Below are positions 1-7,641 of a stretch of 19,299 nucleotides of DNA, one piece after another; positions within the stretch are counted from its first letter, which is position 1, and each line of letters starts with the position of its first letter. Source of the DNA: an uncultured Oscillospiraceae bacterium (GTDB lineage Bacteria; Bacillota; Clostridia; Oscillospirales; Ruminococcaceae); contig CAKSPU010000042.1 of NCBI GenBank assembly GCA_934486875.1, positions 1 to 19,299 on the forward strand, in the 5' to 3' direction. Under the pieces are notes generated by a model that ran no database searches, was not told where the DNA came from, and saw nothing but the letters and a program-made list of their open reading frames with translations. A program made the position numbers and the translations under genes.

Positions 1-126
1 GCAGGAGCAGCAGGCTTGGGTGCTTCCGCAGGCTTAACGGGCGCAGGAGCAGCAGGCTTGGGTGCTTCCGCAGGCTTGGCAGGTGCAGGAGCTGCGGGCT
101 TTGCGGGTGAAGCAGGCTTAATGTCC
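1..126 (-). repeat. 42-bp tandem repeat encoding a Pro/Ala/Lys-rich 14-residue unit
   Basis: GCAGGAGCAGCAGGCTTGGG begins at 1 and again at 43, and the two copies agree over 35 bp. A diverged third copy starts at 85. The period is 42 bp. On the coding (minus) strand the unit reads KPAEAPKPAAPAP(A/V). The array continues off the left edge, so the copy number is unknown. It encodes an extended, flexible linker or tail. Confidence 0.9.
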
Positions 127-3100
127 TCCAGAGGCTTGATAGTCTTTACCTCGGGAATGGGCGAAACGACCACTTCAATGGGCTTGATAGGCTTGATAGG
201 CTCTATCTTCTTTGGCTCGGGAACAGGCTCCTTCTTCTCAGCCGCAGGTGCGGACTTGGGAGCTGCGGCAGCCTTCTCGGCTTCATCTGCTCTCTTTCTT
301 GCCTCGTCGATGTCCTTTCTCTCCTGTTCAAGCTCCATAAGTCTTGCTTCCTCGGCAGCCTTTATTTCCTCGGCTTCCTTAAGCTTTGCATCGGTCTTGG
401 TCTTCTGAACAGCGGCAAGAACGCCGTTGAGCACCTTTGCGGTAGCTTCATAAGCCTTTTTCTCGATGTTTGCGGGGAGGTCTGTAGCCTTTCCGTTTCT
501 TTCAATTACTTTAAGGGAGCTTGTAAACAGATTGCTCTTGCCCTCAAATCTTTCGATCTGGTCAACAGGGATATGGAGCAGACCGCTTGTCTTGCCCATA
601 CCGTAGAGATACTCGGTTGTGAGCAGATAGGAATCCTCGGGGTGACCGGGAGTGAACTCGTGAGCCACAACAGGCATTTCAAACTGCTCTGTGCGGGCAT
701 ATGTATTCTGGATCTTGATGTAAATGCTCTCGAAGGACTTGGAAATTCCGGGAATGTAGAACTGGGATTCCTTGATGCTGTTCTCGTCCATAAGATTCTT
801 AAGGAGAGAAACATAGCCGTCTCTTTCAACAGTCTTAAGATTTGTGATATGGAGCTCGACCTGATTGATAAAGCGCTTCTTGGTATCCGCATCAATATCC
901 ATAGCATTGATGTCCTTGATAAGCTCGAAGCAGCGGTGCTCGCCGGCATTTCCGAGATTTCCGCACTTCTTCTCCAGATGCTTTGCATCAGCTTCACGTA
1001 TCTTGGAATTGATCTTTCCGATATATCTCTGGAGCATATCGTCCGAAGCGTGATTCTCGTTCTTATTTACCTTTTCAAGGAGAACGATAAGGTCGGCACG
1101 GCTCATAGAATTGATATTCTCGGTAAGCTTCGTATAATACTGCACCTGAAGATTTGTAATGGCATCGTCTATCTTCTTGATGTAGGGGAATGTCACCTCG
1201 GGGATATAATCGCCCTCGGAGACCTTCTCCTTTATCTCACCCAGCTGCTTGATATCCAGCTTGGAAATATCGCCGCAGAGCTTTGAAAGCTCTTCCTTCT
1301 GGAGAAATTCCCTGCGTTCTCTGAGCTTTGCGGCAGATGCCTCGTAAAGCTTTGCGTCAAGAGCAGGCTTGCGCTTGTCGAGCTCGTCCTCAAATTTATC
1401 AAGCTCTTCCGCATTGAGCTTTTCGATAGATGCCATCTGCTTGTCAAATTCAGCCTTGTCAAGCTGCTTAAGACGACTCTCGATCTGCTCTGCATATGCC
1501 TTGCCTGCGTCCTTGTACTCGGGAGTTTCATTTATGGCGATGCGCATTTCCATAAGCTTATCCTTGGGCGCACTCTGGAGGTTCTTGCAAAGGTCAGCAA
1601 GCTCCTGCTTGATAAGTGTCTCGGTGCGCTCGTCTATCTGCTTGATGTACTTTGCGGAAAGCTCCTTGTCGAAATCGCCGCCCGAAAGCGCCTCTTTCAG
1701 CTTGGAAAGCTCCTTTCTGGGAGCAGAGCCGATGTTCTTGCAAAGGCTCTCCATTTCCGACTTCATAAGAGTTATCTCTCTGTTCCTTATCTTTTCAAGA
1801 TAGGAAGCGGTGTTTTCCTTTTTGAAGCCCAGTGCGGCAATGTCTGCGGAAAGCTTTTCAAGCTCGGGCTTTTTAAGCTTTTCGATGTCCTTGCACATAC
1901 CGTCAAGCTTGTCGGTCTCTATTTTGTTGAAGCGCTTGTCTATCTCGTCAAAATACTTCTTGACATATGCAGGATCAAATTTCTCGTCCTTAAGCTTTTC
2001 GGCAAGAGATGCAAGCTCAGGCTTCTGCATATTTCCGATGTTCTTGCAGAGATCATCGGCTTCCTTGTTGTAAAGCGTCTTTCTCCGTGCCTTGATCGTG
2101 TCGAAATAGCCCGATGTGAGCTCTTCGGGATACTTTTCATTCTTAAGGGACTTTTCAAGAGCGTCAAGCTTTGCAAAGTCCATAGAGGGGATATCCTTGC
2201 ACATACCGGAAAGCTCTGCTTTGAGAAGTGCCTTTCCTCTTTCCTCGGTCATAGGAAGATACTTCTTCGCAATTTCCTCGGGGCACTTTTCGTCCTTAAG
2301 CTCCTTGATGATATTATCAAGGTCAGCACTGTTCATATTGGGAATAGTGTCGCACTTCTTGATAAATTCGGCATTTTTGAGCTCAGTCTCACGCTCGTCA
2401 AGCTGTGCCTTGTATTTGTTTGTAAGCTCGGCAGGATATTTTGCGGAAGCGATAACGGCTCTCAGGCTGTCGGTCTTTGCCTTGTCGGCTGCCTTGATGC
2501 CTGCAAATACACCGTCGATCTCCTTGATGAGAAGCTCTCGCTTTCTTGCGGCAATGTCTTTCTTATAAGATGCTTTGAGACCCTCTCTGCACTTTACAGC
2601 ATCAAGCTTTGCAAGCATTTCGTCAAGAGCCTTGTTATCGGCAGCGGAGATATTTTTGCATACAGACGCAAGCTCTTCCTTTGCAAAGCCGTCTCTTGCA
2701 AGAGCTATCTTTGCGGTGAAATGGCGGGTGAACATCTTGTCATATTTGCCCGATGCAAGCACCTTTTCAAGCTCATCTGCCTTTGCCTTGTCGGGAATAG
2801 CCCTGAACAGTTCGGAAAGCTCTCTGAGCTGTGCGGTGAGGACAGCGTCCCTGACCTGTGCGATATAGGGAGCCGCAACGACCTCATCAAATTCGCCGAG
2901 CTTGCCCATAAGCTCTTCAAGCTCTCCCTGCTTTTTCAGGGTAAGACCTGTACACAGGAGCTTAAGCTGATTTTCCTCGCAGTTATTCATCGCAAGCTTT
3001 ATCTTAAGCAGATACTTGCCCGCAGTTTTCTTGTCGAGCTTCATATCATATATGTATTTTCTCAGCTGCTTGAGCTCATCGGCATTCAGAGCGGAAAGAT

Positions 3101-4478
3101 CGGCGCACTTGTCCGCAAGCTCCGCTTCGTTCTTCACAGCCTTTTCCATATCGGAAACGGTATTGAAAACAGTGCCGTTGTATGTGCGTGCAGCCTTTTC
3201 ATATTCAGTGCAGTACTTGTCAAGCTCATCAAACACGGGAGCATTTTTCAGCTTGTACTTTGCAGCCGCAGCCTTGATATCCTCGGAGATAAGCGCAGCC
3301 TTGGCACCGCCGCAGTTGAGCCTGCCCTCAGCATCACGGCAGTCTGCGGGAATATAGGAGCTTTCAAGGTATTCTCCCAGCTCCGCAGGAGTAAGGGCAG
3401 CGCTGCCCCAGAACTCCGCAATATTCTCCACAGCCTCGGCATCGGCGGGAGAAGCAGCCCTTGCCATATTGAACACCGCAGGATATGCGGGGCGGACCTT
3501 CAGGAGAGCCGCAATGTCCTTTTTGAGCTCATCGGCTGATGCGGGTGAAAGCTCCGCAATTTTCAGAGCCTCCGCAAATGTAGCCTTGTCGGGAGTCTTA
3601 TACCTGAAGCCGTAATTGTTTTTATCGGAAACCAGCTTTTTGAATTTTTCCTTAAGAGCGGCGGTGTCATCGGAGATAAACTCCTTTGCGTCAACGGTCA
3701 CGCCGCATTTTTTGCCAAGCTTTGCAAAGAGGTCAGCGGTGTATGACTTAAGGTCAAAATCAATTCCCGCAGCCTTGAAAGCAGCCTCGTGGGGCTTCAT
3801 CTCTTCAACAAGCCTGTCGCAGAGGTCAACGCCCCTGTCGATCTCCCTGCATCGTGTCTCGTTCTTGTCGCAGGCAACCTTTGTGCCGAATATCTCAAAC
3901 TCATTTTCACCGATAAGCTCGGGAGAAACGAACTCAGAGGTAAGCTCGTCAAGATAGCCCTCAGTCTTTTCGTCAACGTCCTTGTCGGAAAGAACGGCAG
4001 GCTCTTCGGGTGTACCTTTTTTATATAAGAAATGATTGGTAAGCTTCTTGAAGGGCTGGATAACGTTTGTGAGAGGGGTCACGGGAGCGTAGGGCTTGCC
4101 CTCCTTTTTCATATGCTCTTCGCTGATGATAAGGGTGTCGTGCTTGCCGTCGATCATCCAGTCAGCGGCTTCAAATGCGCCGTTGTAAAGGAGAGTGGTA
4201 ATGTACACAACGCCGTTTTCCGCAGCAATTTTTCTTGCCTCGGCAATTTTAAAGGGCTCAAACTCCTCGCCGTCAGCGGACATAAGGAGCATATCGGACA
4301 TTCTGCAAATGTCAACTCCGTTGTTCTTTGCCTCTTCCTGAGAGCAGGGAATGTAAATTACCCCGTCAAGGAAAGGGTGACAGAAAAGCCGTCCGTTTGT
4401 AAAGAACCTGTCGGCAAATTCGGCTCTGAACTCTGTGCAGGCAGCTTTGAAGCGGCTGTAATCCCTAAATTTTTCCAC
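1..4478 (-). CDS. Giant repeat protein with about 15 helical repeats, PH-like region and Pro/Ala/Lys-rich tail (partial, C-terminus off the left edge)
   Basis: I read the minus strand from 4478 to 1 as one open frame of 1492 codons with no stop. The GTG start at 4478 has a strong GGAGG at 4487-4491, 8 nt upstream. An in-frame ATG at 4523 has a weaker site and would add 15 residues. Residues 1-449 are a soluble-looking N-terminal part with no family I can name. Residues about 450-1216 hold about 15 degenerate repeats of about 51 residues, of the form E-L-x2-L-C-K-x-I ... L ... Y-x3-I-x2-R. The Cys is present in about 11 of 15. Residues about 1263-1355 look like a beta-rich PH/GRAM-type domain (LLTTEYLYG, HIPVDQIERFEG). 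A charged helix (about 1356-1402) and a Pro/Ala/Lys-rich tail follow. There is no signal peptide or membrane segment in the visible part. The gene is transcribed alone from its own promoter. Function is unknown; a large cytoplasmic scaffold is a guess. Confidence 0.85.
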   Translation of the reverse strand, partial: MEKFRDYSRFKAACTEFRAEFADRFFTNGRLFCHPFLDGVIYIPCSQEEAKNNGVDICRMSDMLLMSADGEEFEPFKIAEARKIAAENGVVYITTLLYNGAFEAADWMIDGKHDTLIISEEHMKKEGKPYAPVTPLTNVIQPFKKLTNHFLYKKGTPEEPAVLSDKDVDEKTEGYLDELTSEFVSPELIGENEFEIFGTKVACDKNETRCREIDRGVDLCDRLVEEMKPHEAAFKAAGIDFDLKSYTADLFAKLGKKCGVTVDAKEFISDDTAALKEKFKKLVSDKNNYGFRYKTPDKATFAEALKIAELSPASADELKKDIAALLKVRPAYPAVFNMARAASPADAEAVENIAEFWGSAALTPAELGEYLESSYIPADCRDAEGRLNCGGAKAALISEDIKAAAAKYKLKNAPVFDELDKYCTEYEKAARTYNGTVFNTVSDMEKAVKNEAELADKCADLSALNADELKQLRKYIYDMKLDKKTAGKYLLKIKLAMNNCEENQLKLLCTGLTLKKQGELEELMGKLGEFDEVVAAPYIAQVRDAVLTAQLRELSELFRAIPDKAKADELEKVLASGKYDKMFTRHFTAKIALARDGFAKEELASVCKNISAADNKALDEMLAKLDAVKCREGLKASYKKDIAARKRELLIKEIDGVFAGIKAADKAKTDSLRAVIASAKYPAELTNKYKAQLDERETELKNAEFIKKCDTIPNMNSADLDNIIKELKDEKCPEEIAKKYLPMTEERGKALLKAELSGMCKDIPSMDFAKLDALEKSLKNEKYPEELTSGYFDTIKARRKTLYNKEADDLCKNIGNMQKPELASLAEKLKDEKFDPAYVKKYFDEIDKRFNKIETDKLDGMCKDIEKLKKPELEKLSADIAALGFKKENTASYLEKIRNREITLMKSEMESLCKNIGSAPRKELSKLKEALSGGDFDKELSAKYIKQIDERTETLIKQELADLCKNLQSAPKDKLMEMRIAINETPEYKDAGKAYAEQIESRLKQLDKAEFDKQMASIEKLNAEELDKFEDELDKRKPALDAKLYEASAAKLRERREFLQKEELSKLCGDISKLDIKQLGEIKEKVSEGDYIPEVTFPYIKKIDDAITNLQVQYYTKLTENINSMSRADLIVLLEKVNKNENHASDDMLQRYIGKINSKIREADAKHLEKKCGNLGNAGEHRCFELIKDINAMDIDADTKKRFINQVELHITNLKTVERDGYVSLLKNLMDENSIKESQFYIPGISKSFESIYIKIQNTYARTEQFEMPVVAHEFTPGHPEDSYLLTTEYLYGMGKTSGLLHIPVDQIERFEGKSNLFTSSLKVIERNGKATDLPANIEKKAYEATAKVLNGVLAAVQKTKTDAKLKEAEEIKAAEEARLMELEQERKDIDEARKRADEAEKAAAAPKSAPAAEKKEPVPEPKKIEPIKPIKPIEVVVSPIPEVKTIKPLEDIKPASPAKPAAPAPAKPAEAPKPAAPAPVKPAEAPKPAAP
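831..3131 (-). repeat. About 15 tandem degenerate 51-residue protein repeats
   Basis: Within the giant gene, translated segments line up at about 153-bp intervals. Unit starts include NEAELADKC, EELASVCKNI, AELSGMCKDI, EADDLCKNIG, DKLDGMCKDI, EMESLCKNIG, ELADLCKNLQ and EELSKLCGDI. Each unit ends in a Y-x3-I-x2-R type helix such as KYIKQIDERTETL. The DNA copies have diverged, so the repetition is visible mainly at protein level. Two or three helices per unit are likely, giving a solenoid or a long coiled bundle. Confidence 0.8.
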
Positions 4479-4585
4479 AGTTGATTCCTCCCGTTTGCAG
4501 ACCGCACCCGCTTTTTTAAGCATAACAGTCTTTATATTTGTGATATCGCCCCAAAACGAGGCTCTTATTTCATCATATTATTAAC

Positions 4586-4614
4586 ATTATAACAAAAAAA
4601 AGGAAGTATGTCAA
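4586..4614 (-). promoter_or_regulatory. Sigma-A promoter of the giant repeat gene
   Basis: On the minus strand the -35 is TTGACA (4609-4614) and the -10 is TATAAT (4586-4591), separated by exactly 17 bp. Both hexamers match consensus. The predicted transcript starts near 4579, leaving a leader of about 100 nt before the GTG start. Confidence 0.9.
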
Positions 4615-4681
4615 CGCAATGTTAGAGTATTTTATACAAAAAGATTTGCAAACGATTTTGGTACTTTTGCATAAGCATAAC

Positions 4682-4714
4682 AAAAAAGCCCTTCTCAAAA
4701 TGAGAAAGGCTTTT
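4682..4714 (-). terminator. Rho-independent terminator after tRNA-His
   Basis: On the minus strand, AAAAGCCTTTCTC pairs with GAGAAGGGCTTTT (13 bp including one G-T) around an ATTTT loop and runs into a stretch of T. It lies directly 3' of tRNA-His and ends the tRNA operon before the next promoter. Confidence 0.88.
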
Positions 4715-4721
4715 ATCAATG

Positions 4722-4798
4722 TGGGGTGGGAGATGGGATTCGAACCCACGATCTTCGGGACCACAATCCGACGCTTTAACCAACTAAGCTACACCCAC
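4722..4798 (-). tRNA. tRNA-His (GTG)
   Basis: The minus strand folds as a tRNA with anticodon GTG in the loop TTGTGGT, T-loop TTCGAAT and encoded CCA. A G at 4799 precedes the acceptor stem and faces discriminator C, giving the G-1:C73 pair characteristic of tRNA-His. Two positions do not pair: T6 with T67 (4731) in the acceptor stem and A31 with C39 in the anticodon stem. Identity is clear; full activity is less certain. It is last in the three-tRNA cluster. Confidence 0.93.
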
Positions 4799-4828
4799 CA
4801 TATAAGTAACACCCCATTAAGATGTTAC

Positions 4829-4834
4829 ATTATA
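4829..4834 (-). promoter_or_regulatory. Isolated TATAAT upstream of tRNA-His
   Basis: A perfect minus-strand -10 hexamer lies about 30 bp upstream of tRNA-His, but I see no convincing -35 at 16-18 bp. It could be a weak internal promoter, or chance. A hairpin (GTAACACC with GATGTTAC, 4806-4828) sits between it and the tRNA. Confidence 0.3.
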
Positions 4835-4907
4835 AGCGCTCCCTTATGCAGAAGCCGGGGAGCTTTGCCGACTGCCGTTCTGAGGAACAGCGCATCAGCC
4901 GATAAAT

Positions 4908-4937
4908 GAAGCTGTACAGCAGAAGCTGCACGGCTTC
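4908..4937. other. Imperfect inverted repeat in the Arg-His tRNA spacer
   Basis: GAAGCTGTACAG (4908-4919) pairs with CTGCACGGCTTC (4926-4937) with one mismatch and one wobble around a 6-nt loop. No T-run follows on either strand, so it is unlikely to be a simple terminator. It may be a processing structure. The rest of the 148-nt spacer shows nothing recognisable apart from the -10-like hexamer noted separately. Confidence 0.45.
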
Positions 4938-4946
4938 GGAAGAGAT

Positions 4947-5023
4947 TGGCGCGTCTTACTGGATTCGAACCAGTGGCTTACTGCTTAGAAGGCAGTTACT
5001 CTATCCAGCTGAGTTAAAGACGC
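4947..5023 (-). tRNA. tRNA-Arg (TCT)
   Basis: The minus strand gives acceptor stem GCGTCTT/AAGACGC, anticodon stem ACTGC/GCAGT with loop CTTCTAA (anticodon TCT), T stem ACTGG/CCAGT with TTCGAAT loop, discriminator G and encoded CCA. These stems pair fully. It reads AGA codons. Confidence 0.97.
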
Positions 5024-5033
5024 ATATATTGAA

Positions 5034-5048
5034 CCCCGGTATCCGGGG
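5034..5048. other. GC-rich hairpin between tRNA-Gly and tRNA-Arg
   Basis: CCCCGG-TAT-CCGGGG is a perfect 6-bp stem with a 3-nt loop in the 29-nt spacer between the two tRNAs. No T-run follows, so it is more likely a precursor-processing structure than a terminator. Confidence 0.5.
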
Positions 5049-5052
5049 ATTG

Positions 5053-5126
5053 TGGAGCGGGTGATGGGAATCGAACCCACGCGACCAGCTTGGAAGGCTG
5101 GAGTTCTACCATTGAACTACACCCGC
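5053..5126 (-). tRNA. tRNA-Gly (TCC)
   Basis: The minus strand gives acceptor GCGGGTG/CACCCGC, anticodon stem CCAGC/GCTGG with loop CTTCCAA (anticodon TCC), a TTCGATT T-loop and encoded TCCA. The stems pair, apart from one G-T in the T stem. It is the first gene of the cluster, nearest the promoter. Confidence 0.97.
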
Positions 5127-5183
5127 ATTCAAGGGGGTCACGAAAGGTCGGTTTCAAGCGTTTAACCTTAAGTGACGTGTTAT

Positions 5184-5212
5184 ATTATATCACACAAATA
5201 CGGTAATGTCAA
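5184..5212 (-). promoter_or_regulatory. Promoter of the tRNA Gly-Arg-His cluster
   Basis: On the minus strand the -35 is TTGACA (5207-5212) and the -10 is TATAAT (5184-5189), with a 17-bp spacer: a consensus strong promoter, as expected for stable RNA. AAGCGCTT (5211-5218) overlaps the -35. Confidence 0.93.
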
Positions 5213-5278
5213 GCGCTTTTTGAGAAAAAATGCTTTGATTTTTCATCTCCTTTTTGTGCAATATGAGCAACTTTGTCC

Positions 5279-5292
5279 TTAAAGCGCTTTAA
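5279..5292. promoter_or_regulatory. Palindromic operator candidate (cre-like) upstream of aconitase
   Basis: TTAAAGCGCTTTAA is a perfect 14-bp palindrome 25 bp upstream of the aconitase -35. It resembles operators of LacI-family regulators, including CcpA cre sites, which centre on a CG and have AAGCG/CGCTT arms. Catabolite control of aconitase is known in Bacillus. The regulator here is inferred. Confidence 0.5.
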
Positions 5293-5317
5293 CTTGGCAT
5301 ACAGCTGAAAATATTCA

Positions 5318-5346
5318 TTGACAAAACGTCCCGAAAAAGCTATAAT
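5318..5346 (+). promoter_or_regulatory. Promoter of the aconitase operon
   Basis: TTGACA (5318-5323), a 17-bp spacer and TATAAT (5341-5346) match the sigma-A consensus exactly. Transcription would start near 5353, leaving a leader of about 55 nt. It is divergent from the tRNA promoter about 105 bp away. Confidence 0.93.
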
Positions 5347-5407
5347 AAAAAAGTATAAATAATTTTAAGTGCCGACGTTTTTTGCACTGAAAGGATTGAT
5401 CATTCAA

Positions 5408-7345
5408 ATGGGACTTACACTTACCGAAAAGATACTTAAGGCGCACGTTGTTGACGGCGAATTTGTCAAGGGCAGCGAGATCGGTATCAGGATCGACCAG
5501 ACATTAACACAGGACGCTACAGGAACTATGGCATATCTCGAGTTCGAGGCTATGGGCGTGCCCAGAGTAAAGACCGAGAGATCCGTGGCTTACATAGACC
5601 ACAACACACTCCAGTCAGGCTTTGAAAATGCCGACGACCACCGCTTCATCGGCTCTGTTGCCAAGAAGCACGGCATTTATTTCTCCCGTCCCGGCAACGG
5701 CATCTGCCATCAGGTACATCTTGAGCGCTTCGGTGCTCCCGGCAAGACCCTCATCGGCTCCGACAGCCACACCCCCACAGGCGGCGGCATCGGTATGATC
5801 GCTATCGGCGCAGGCGGACTTGACGTTGCTGTTGCAATGGGCGGCGGCGCATACTATATTACATACCCCAAAATCGTCAAGGTCGAGCTTACAGGCAGAC
5901 TTTCTCCCTGGGTATCCGCAAAGGACGTTATCCTTGAAGTCCTGAGGAGACTTTCCGTAAAGGGCGGTGTCGGCAAGGTCATCGAATACTGCGGCGAGGG
6001 TGTAAAGACACTTTCCGTTCCCGAAAGAGCCACCATTACAAATATGGGCGCAGAGCTTGGCGCTACCACATCTATATTCCCCTCCGACGAGACCACAAGG
6101 GAGTTCCTTAAGGCTCAGAAGCGTGAGGACGTTTATGTTCCCCTTTCCGCAGACCCCGACGCTGTTTATGATGAAGTTGTTGAGATAAACCTTTCCGAGC
6201 TCGTTCCTCTCGCAGCTTGTCCCCATTCCCCCGACAACGTCAAGACCGTTGAGGAGATAGGCAAGCTCAAAATAGATCAGGTATGTATCGGCTCCTGCAC
6301 AAACAGCTCACTTATGGATATGATGAAGGTTGCTCACATCTTAAAGGGCAAGACTGTTCACCCCGATGTTTCCCTTTCCATCGCTCCCGGTTCAAAGCAG
6401 GTGCTCAATATGCTGGCTCAAAACGGCGCTCTTGCCGTTATGATCGACGCAGGTGCGAGAATACTTGAATCTGCCTGCGGCCCCTGCATCGGTATGGGTC
6501 AGTCCCCCAATTCCAAGGGCATCTCCCTCAGGACATTCAACCGTAATTTCGAGGGACGCAGCGGCACCAAGGACGGTCAGATATATCTCGTATCTCCCGA
6601 AATGGCTGCGGCTTCCGCTCTCACAGGCTATCTCACTGACCCCAGAACTCTCGAGGGCACATTCGAGTTCACAATGCCCAAGGAATTTGTTATCAATGAC
6701 AATATGATCGTTCCTCCCGCAGCTGAGGCTGAAATGGACTCCGTTCAGATACTCCGTGGCCCCAACATCAAGCCCTTCCCCGAAACTGCACCTCTTGCCG
6801 AGTCCATTGACTGCGGCTGCTCCCTTAAGGTCGGCGACAACATCACCACTGACCACATTATGCCCGCAGGCGCAAAGATACTCCCTCTCCGCTCCAACAT
6901 TCCCGCTATCTCCAACTACTGCTTCACAGTATGCGACGAAAAGTTCCCCGAGAGAGCAAAGTCTATGGGCAAGAGCATCATTGTGGGCGGCTCCAACTAC
7001 GGTCAGGGCTCGTCCCGTGAGCACGCAGCACTTGCTCCCCTCTATCTTGGCGTAAAGGCTGTTCTCGTAAAGAGCTTTGCACGTATCCACAGAGCAAACC
7101 TTATCAATGCAGGCATTCTTCCCCTTACATTTGTTAACGAAGCCGATTATGAGAACATCTCTCAGGGCGACGAGCTCGTTATCGCAGATGTAAGAAAGGC
7201 AGTTTCCGAGGGACGCTCCGAGCTTACCGTTGTGAACAAGACAAACGGCAGGAAAATTCCCGTTCTCTGCGAGCTTACAGGCAGAACAAAGGACATCGTT
7301 CTTGCAGGCGGACTTCTCGATTACACAAGAGAATCCCTGAAGTAA
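5408..7345 (+). CDS. acn: Aconitate hydratase, single-chain type of about 645 residues
   Basis: Interconverts citrate and isocitrate through a [4Fe-4S] cluster in the cytoplasm. The cluster ligands are visible as Cys297 (GSCTNSS) and Cys357/Cys360 (ACGPCIGMG). Other hallmarks are SDSHTPTGGG near residue 118, GDNITTDHIMPAG and the swivel-domain GSNYGQGSSREHAA. At about 645 residues it is shorter than the AcnA type (about 890) and matches the compact aconitases found in Clostridia, Thermotoga and Aquifex. I chose the ATG at 5408, with AAAGGA 12 nt upstream. A GTG at 5369 would add 13 residues not expected in the family. It has its own promoter and no terminator after it, so the downstream small genes and isocitrate dehydrogenase are probably cotranscribed. 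Confidence 0.95.
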   Translation: MGLTLTEKILKAHVVDGEFVKGSEIGIRIDQTLTQDATGTMAYLEFEAMGVPRVKTERSVAYIDHNTLQSGFENADDHRFIGSVAKKHGIYFSRPGNGICHQVHLERFGAPGKTLIGSDSHTPTGGGIGMIAIGAGGLDVAVAMGGGAYYITYPKIVKVELTGRLSPWVSAKDVILEVLRRLSVKGGVGKVIEYCGEGVKTLSVPERATITNMGAELGATTSIFPSDETTREFLKAQKREDVYVPLSADPDAVYDEVVEINLSELVPLAACPHSPDNVKTVEEIGKLKIDQVCIGSCTNSSLMDMMKVAHILKGKTVHPDVSLSIAPGSKQVLNMLAQNGALAVMIDAGARILESACGPCIGMGQSPNSKGISLRTFNRNFEGRSGTKDGQIYLVSPEMAAASALTGYLTDPRTLEGTFEFTMPKEFVINDNMIVPPAAEAEMDSVQILRGPNIKPFPETAPLAESIDCGCSLKVGDNITTDHIMPAGAKILPLRSNIPAISNYCFTVCDEKFPERAKSMGKSIIVGGSNYGQGSSREHAALAPLYLGVKAVLVKSFARIHRANLINAGILPLTFVNEADYENISQGDELVIADVRKAVSEGRSELTVVNKTNGRKIPVLCELTGRTKDIVLAGGLLDYTRESLK

Positions 7346-7397
7346 TAAGCGAAATCACATTTTCCGACACAATTTTTAACGCCAAAGGAGAATGACC

Positions 7398-7619
7398 GTG
7401 GATAATATCTTCCGTTTTCTCAGATACCGCAGCCACCGCCCACGCACCTGGGAGGATCTGATACTCATTTCGATCGCAACAGTGGCTTATATAGGGATAT
7501 ATTATTTCCTCAAAAGCAGATTTCCCGATATGAATGACGGCAGACGAAAAGGTATTGCGGTTTTTTCCTCCTGTTTGGTTTTTATTGTGTACCTTTTTCT
7601 GATAAAACCCGCATTATGA
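7398..7619 (+). CDS. Small two-helix membrane protein, paralogue 1
   Basis: I do not recognise a family. The 73-residue product has two predicted membrane helices (residues about 19-37 and 50-70) joined by a short polar loop with FPDMN. I favour the GTG start at 7398, which lies 7 nt after GGAG (7387-7390); the in-frame ATG at 7392 is only 1 nt from it. It starts 52 nt after aconitase. It resembles the next gene in length, topology and the loop motif, suggesting a tandem duplication. Confidence 0.72.
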   Translation: MDNIFRFLRYRSHRPRTWEDLILISIATVAYIGIYYFLKSRFPDMNDGRRKGIAVFSSCLVFIVYLFLIKPAL

Positions 7620-7641
7620 CAGCGGCAAAAGGAGAACTGCT

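Noticed and set aside
1..126. Short tandem repeats as a possible CRISPR array
   Set aside because: There are no unique spacers; the 42-bp units are contiguous and encode in-frame protein.
573..3539. Long plus-strand frames of up to 272 codons opposite the giant gene
   Set aside because: They are shadows of the minus-strand coding frame; they lack ribosome sites and overlap one another, while the minus frame is continuous and repeat-structured.
4619..4909. A 96-codon plus-strand frame across tRNA-His (GWEMGFEPTIFG...)
   Set aside because: It is the antisense translation of tRNA-His and its terminator, a well-known spurious ORF type.
4722..5126. tRNA cluster as an integration site for a mobile element
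   Set aside because: No integrase, no direct repeat of a tRNA 3' end and no foreign-looking cargo next to it.
5615..6226. A 203-codon minus-strand frame inside aconitase
   Set aside because: Antisense shadow of a conserved enzyme with strong codon bias; no ribosome site or family resemblance.
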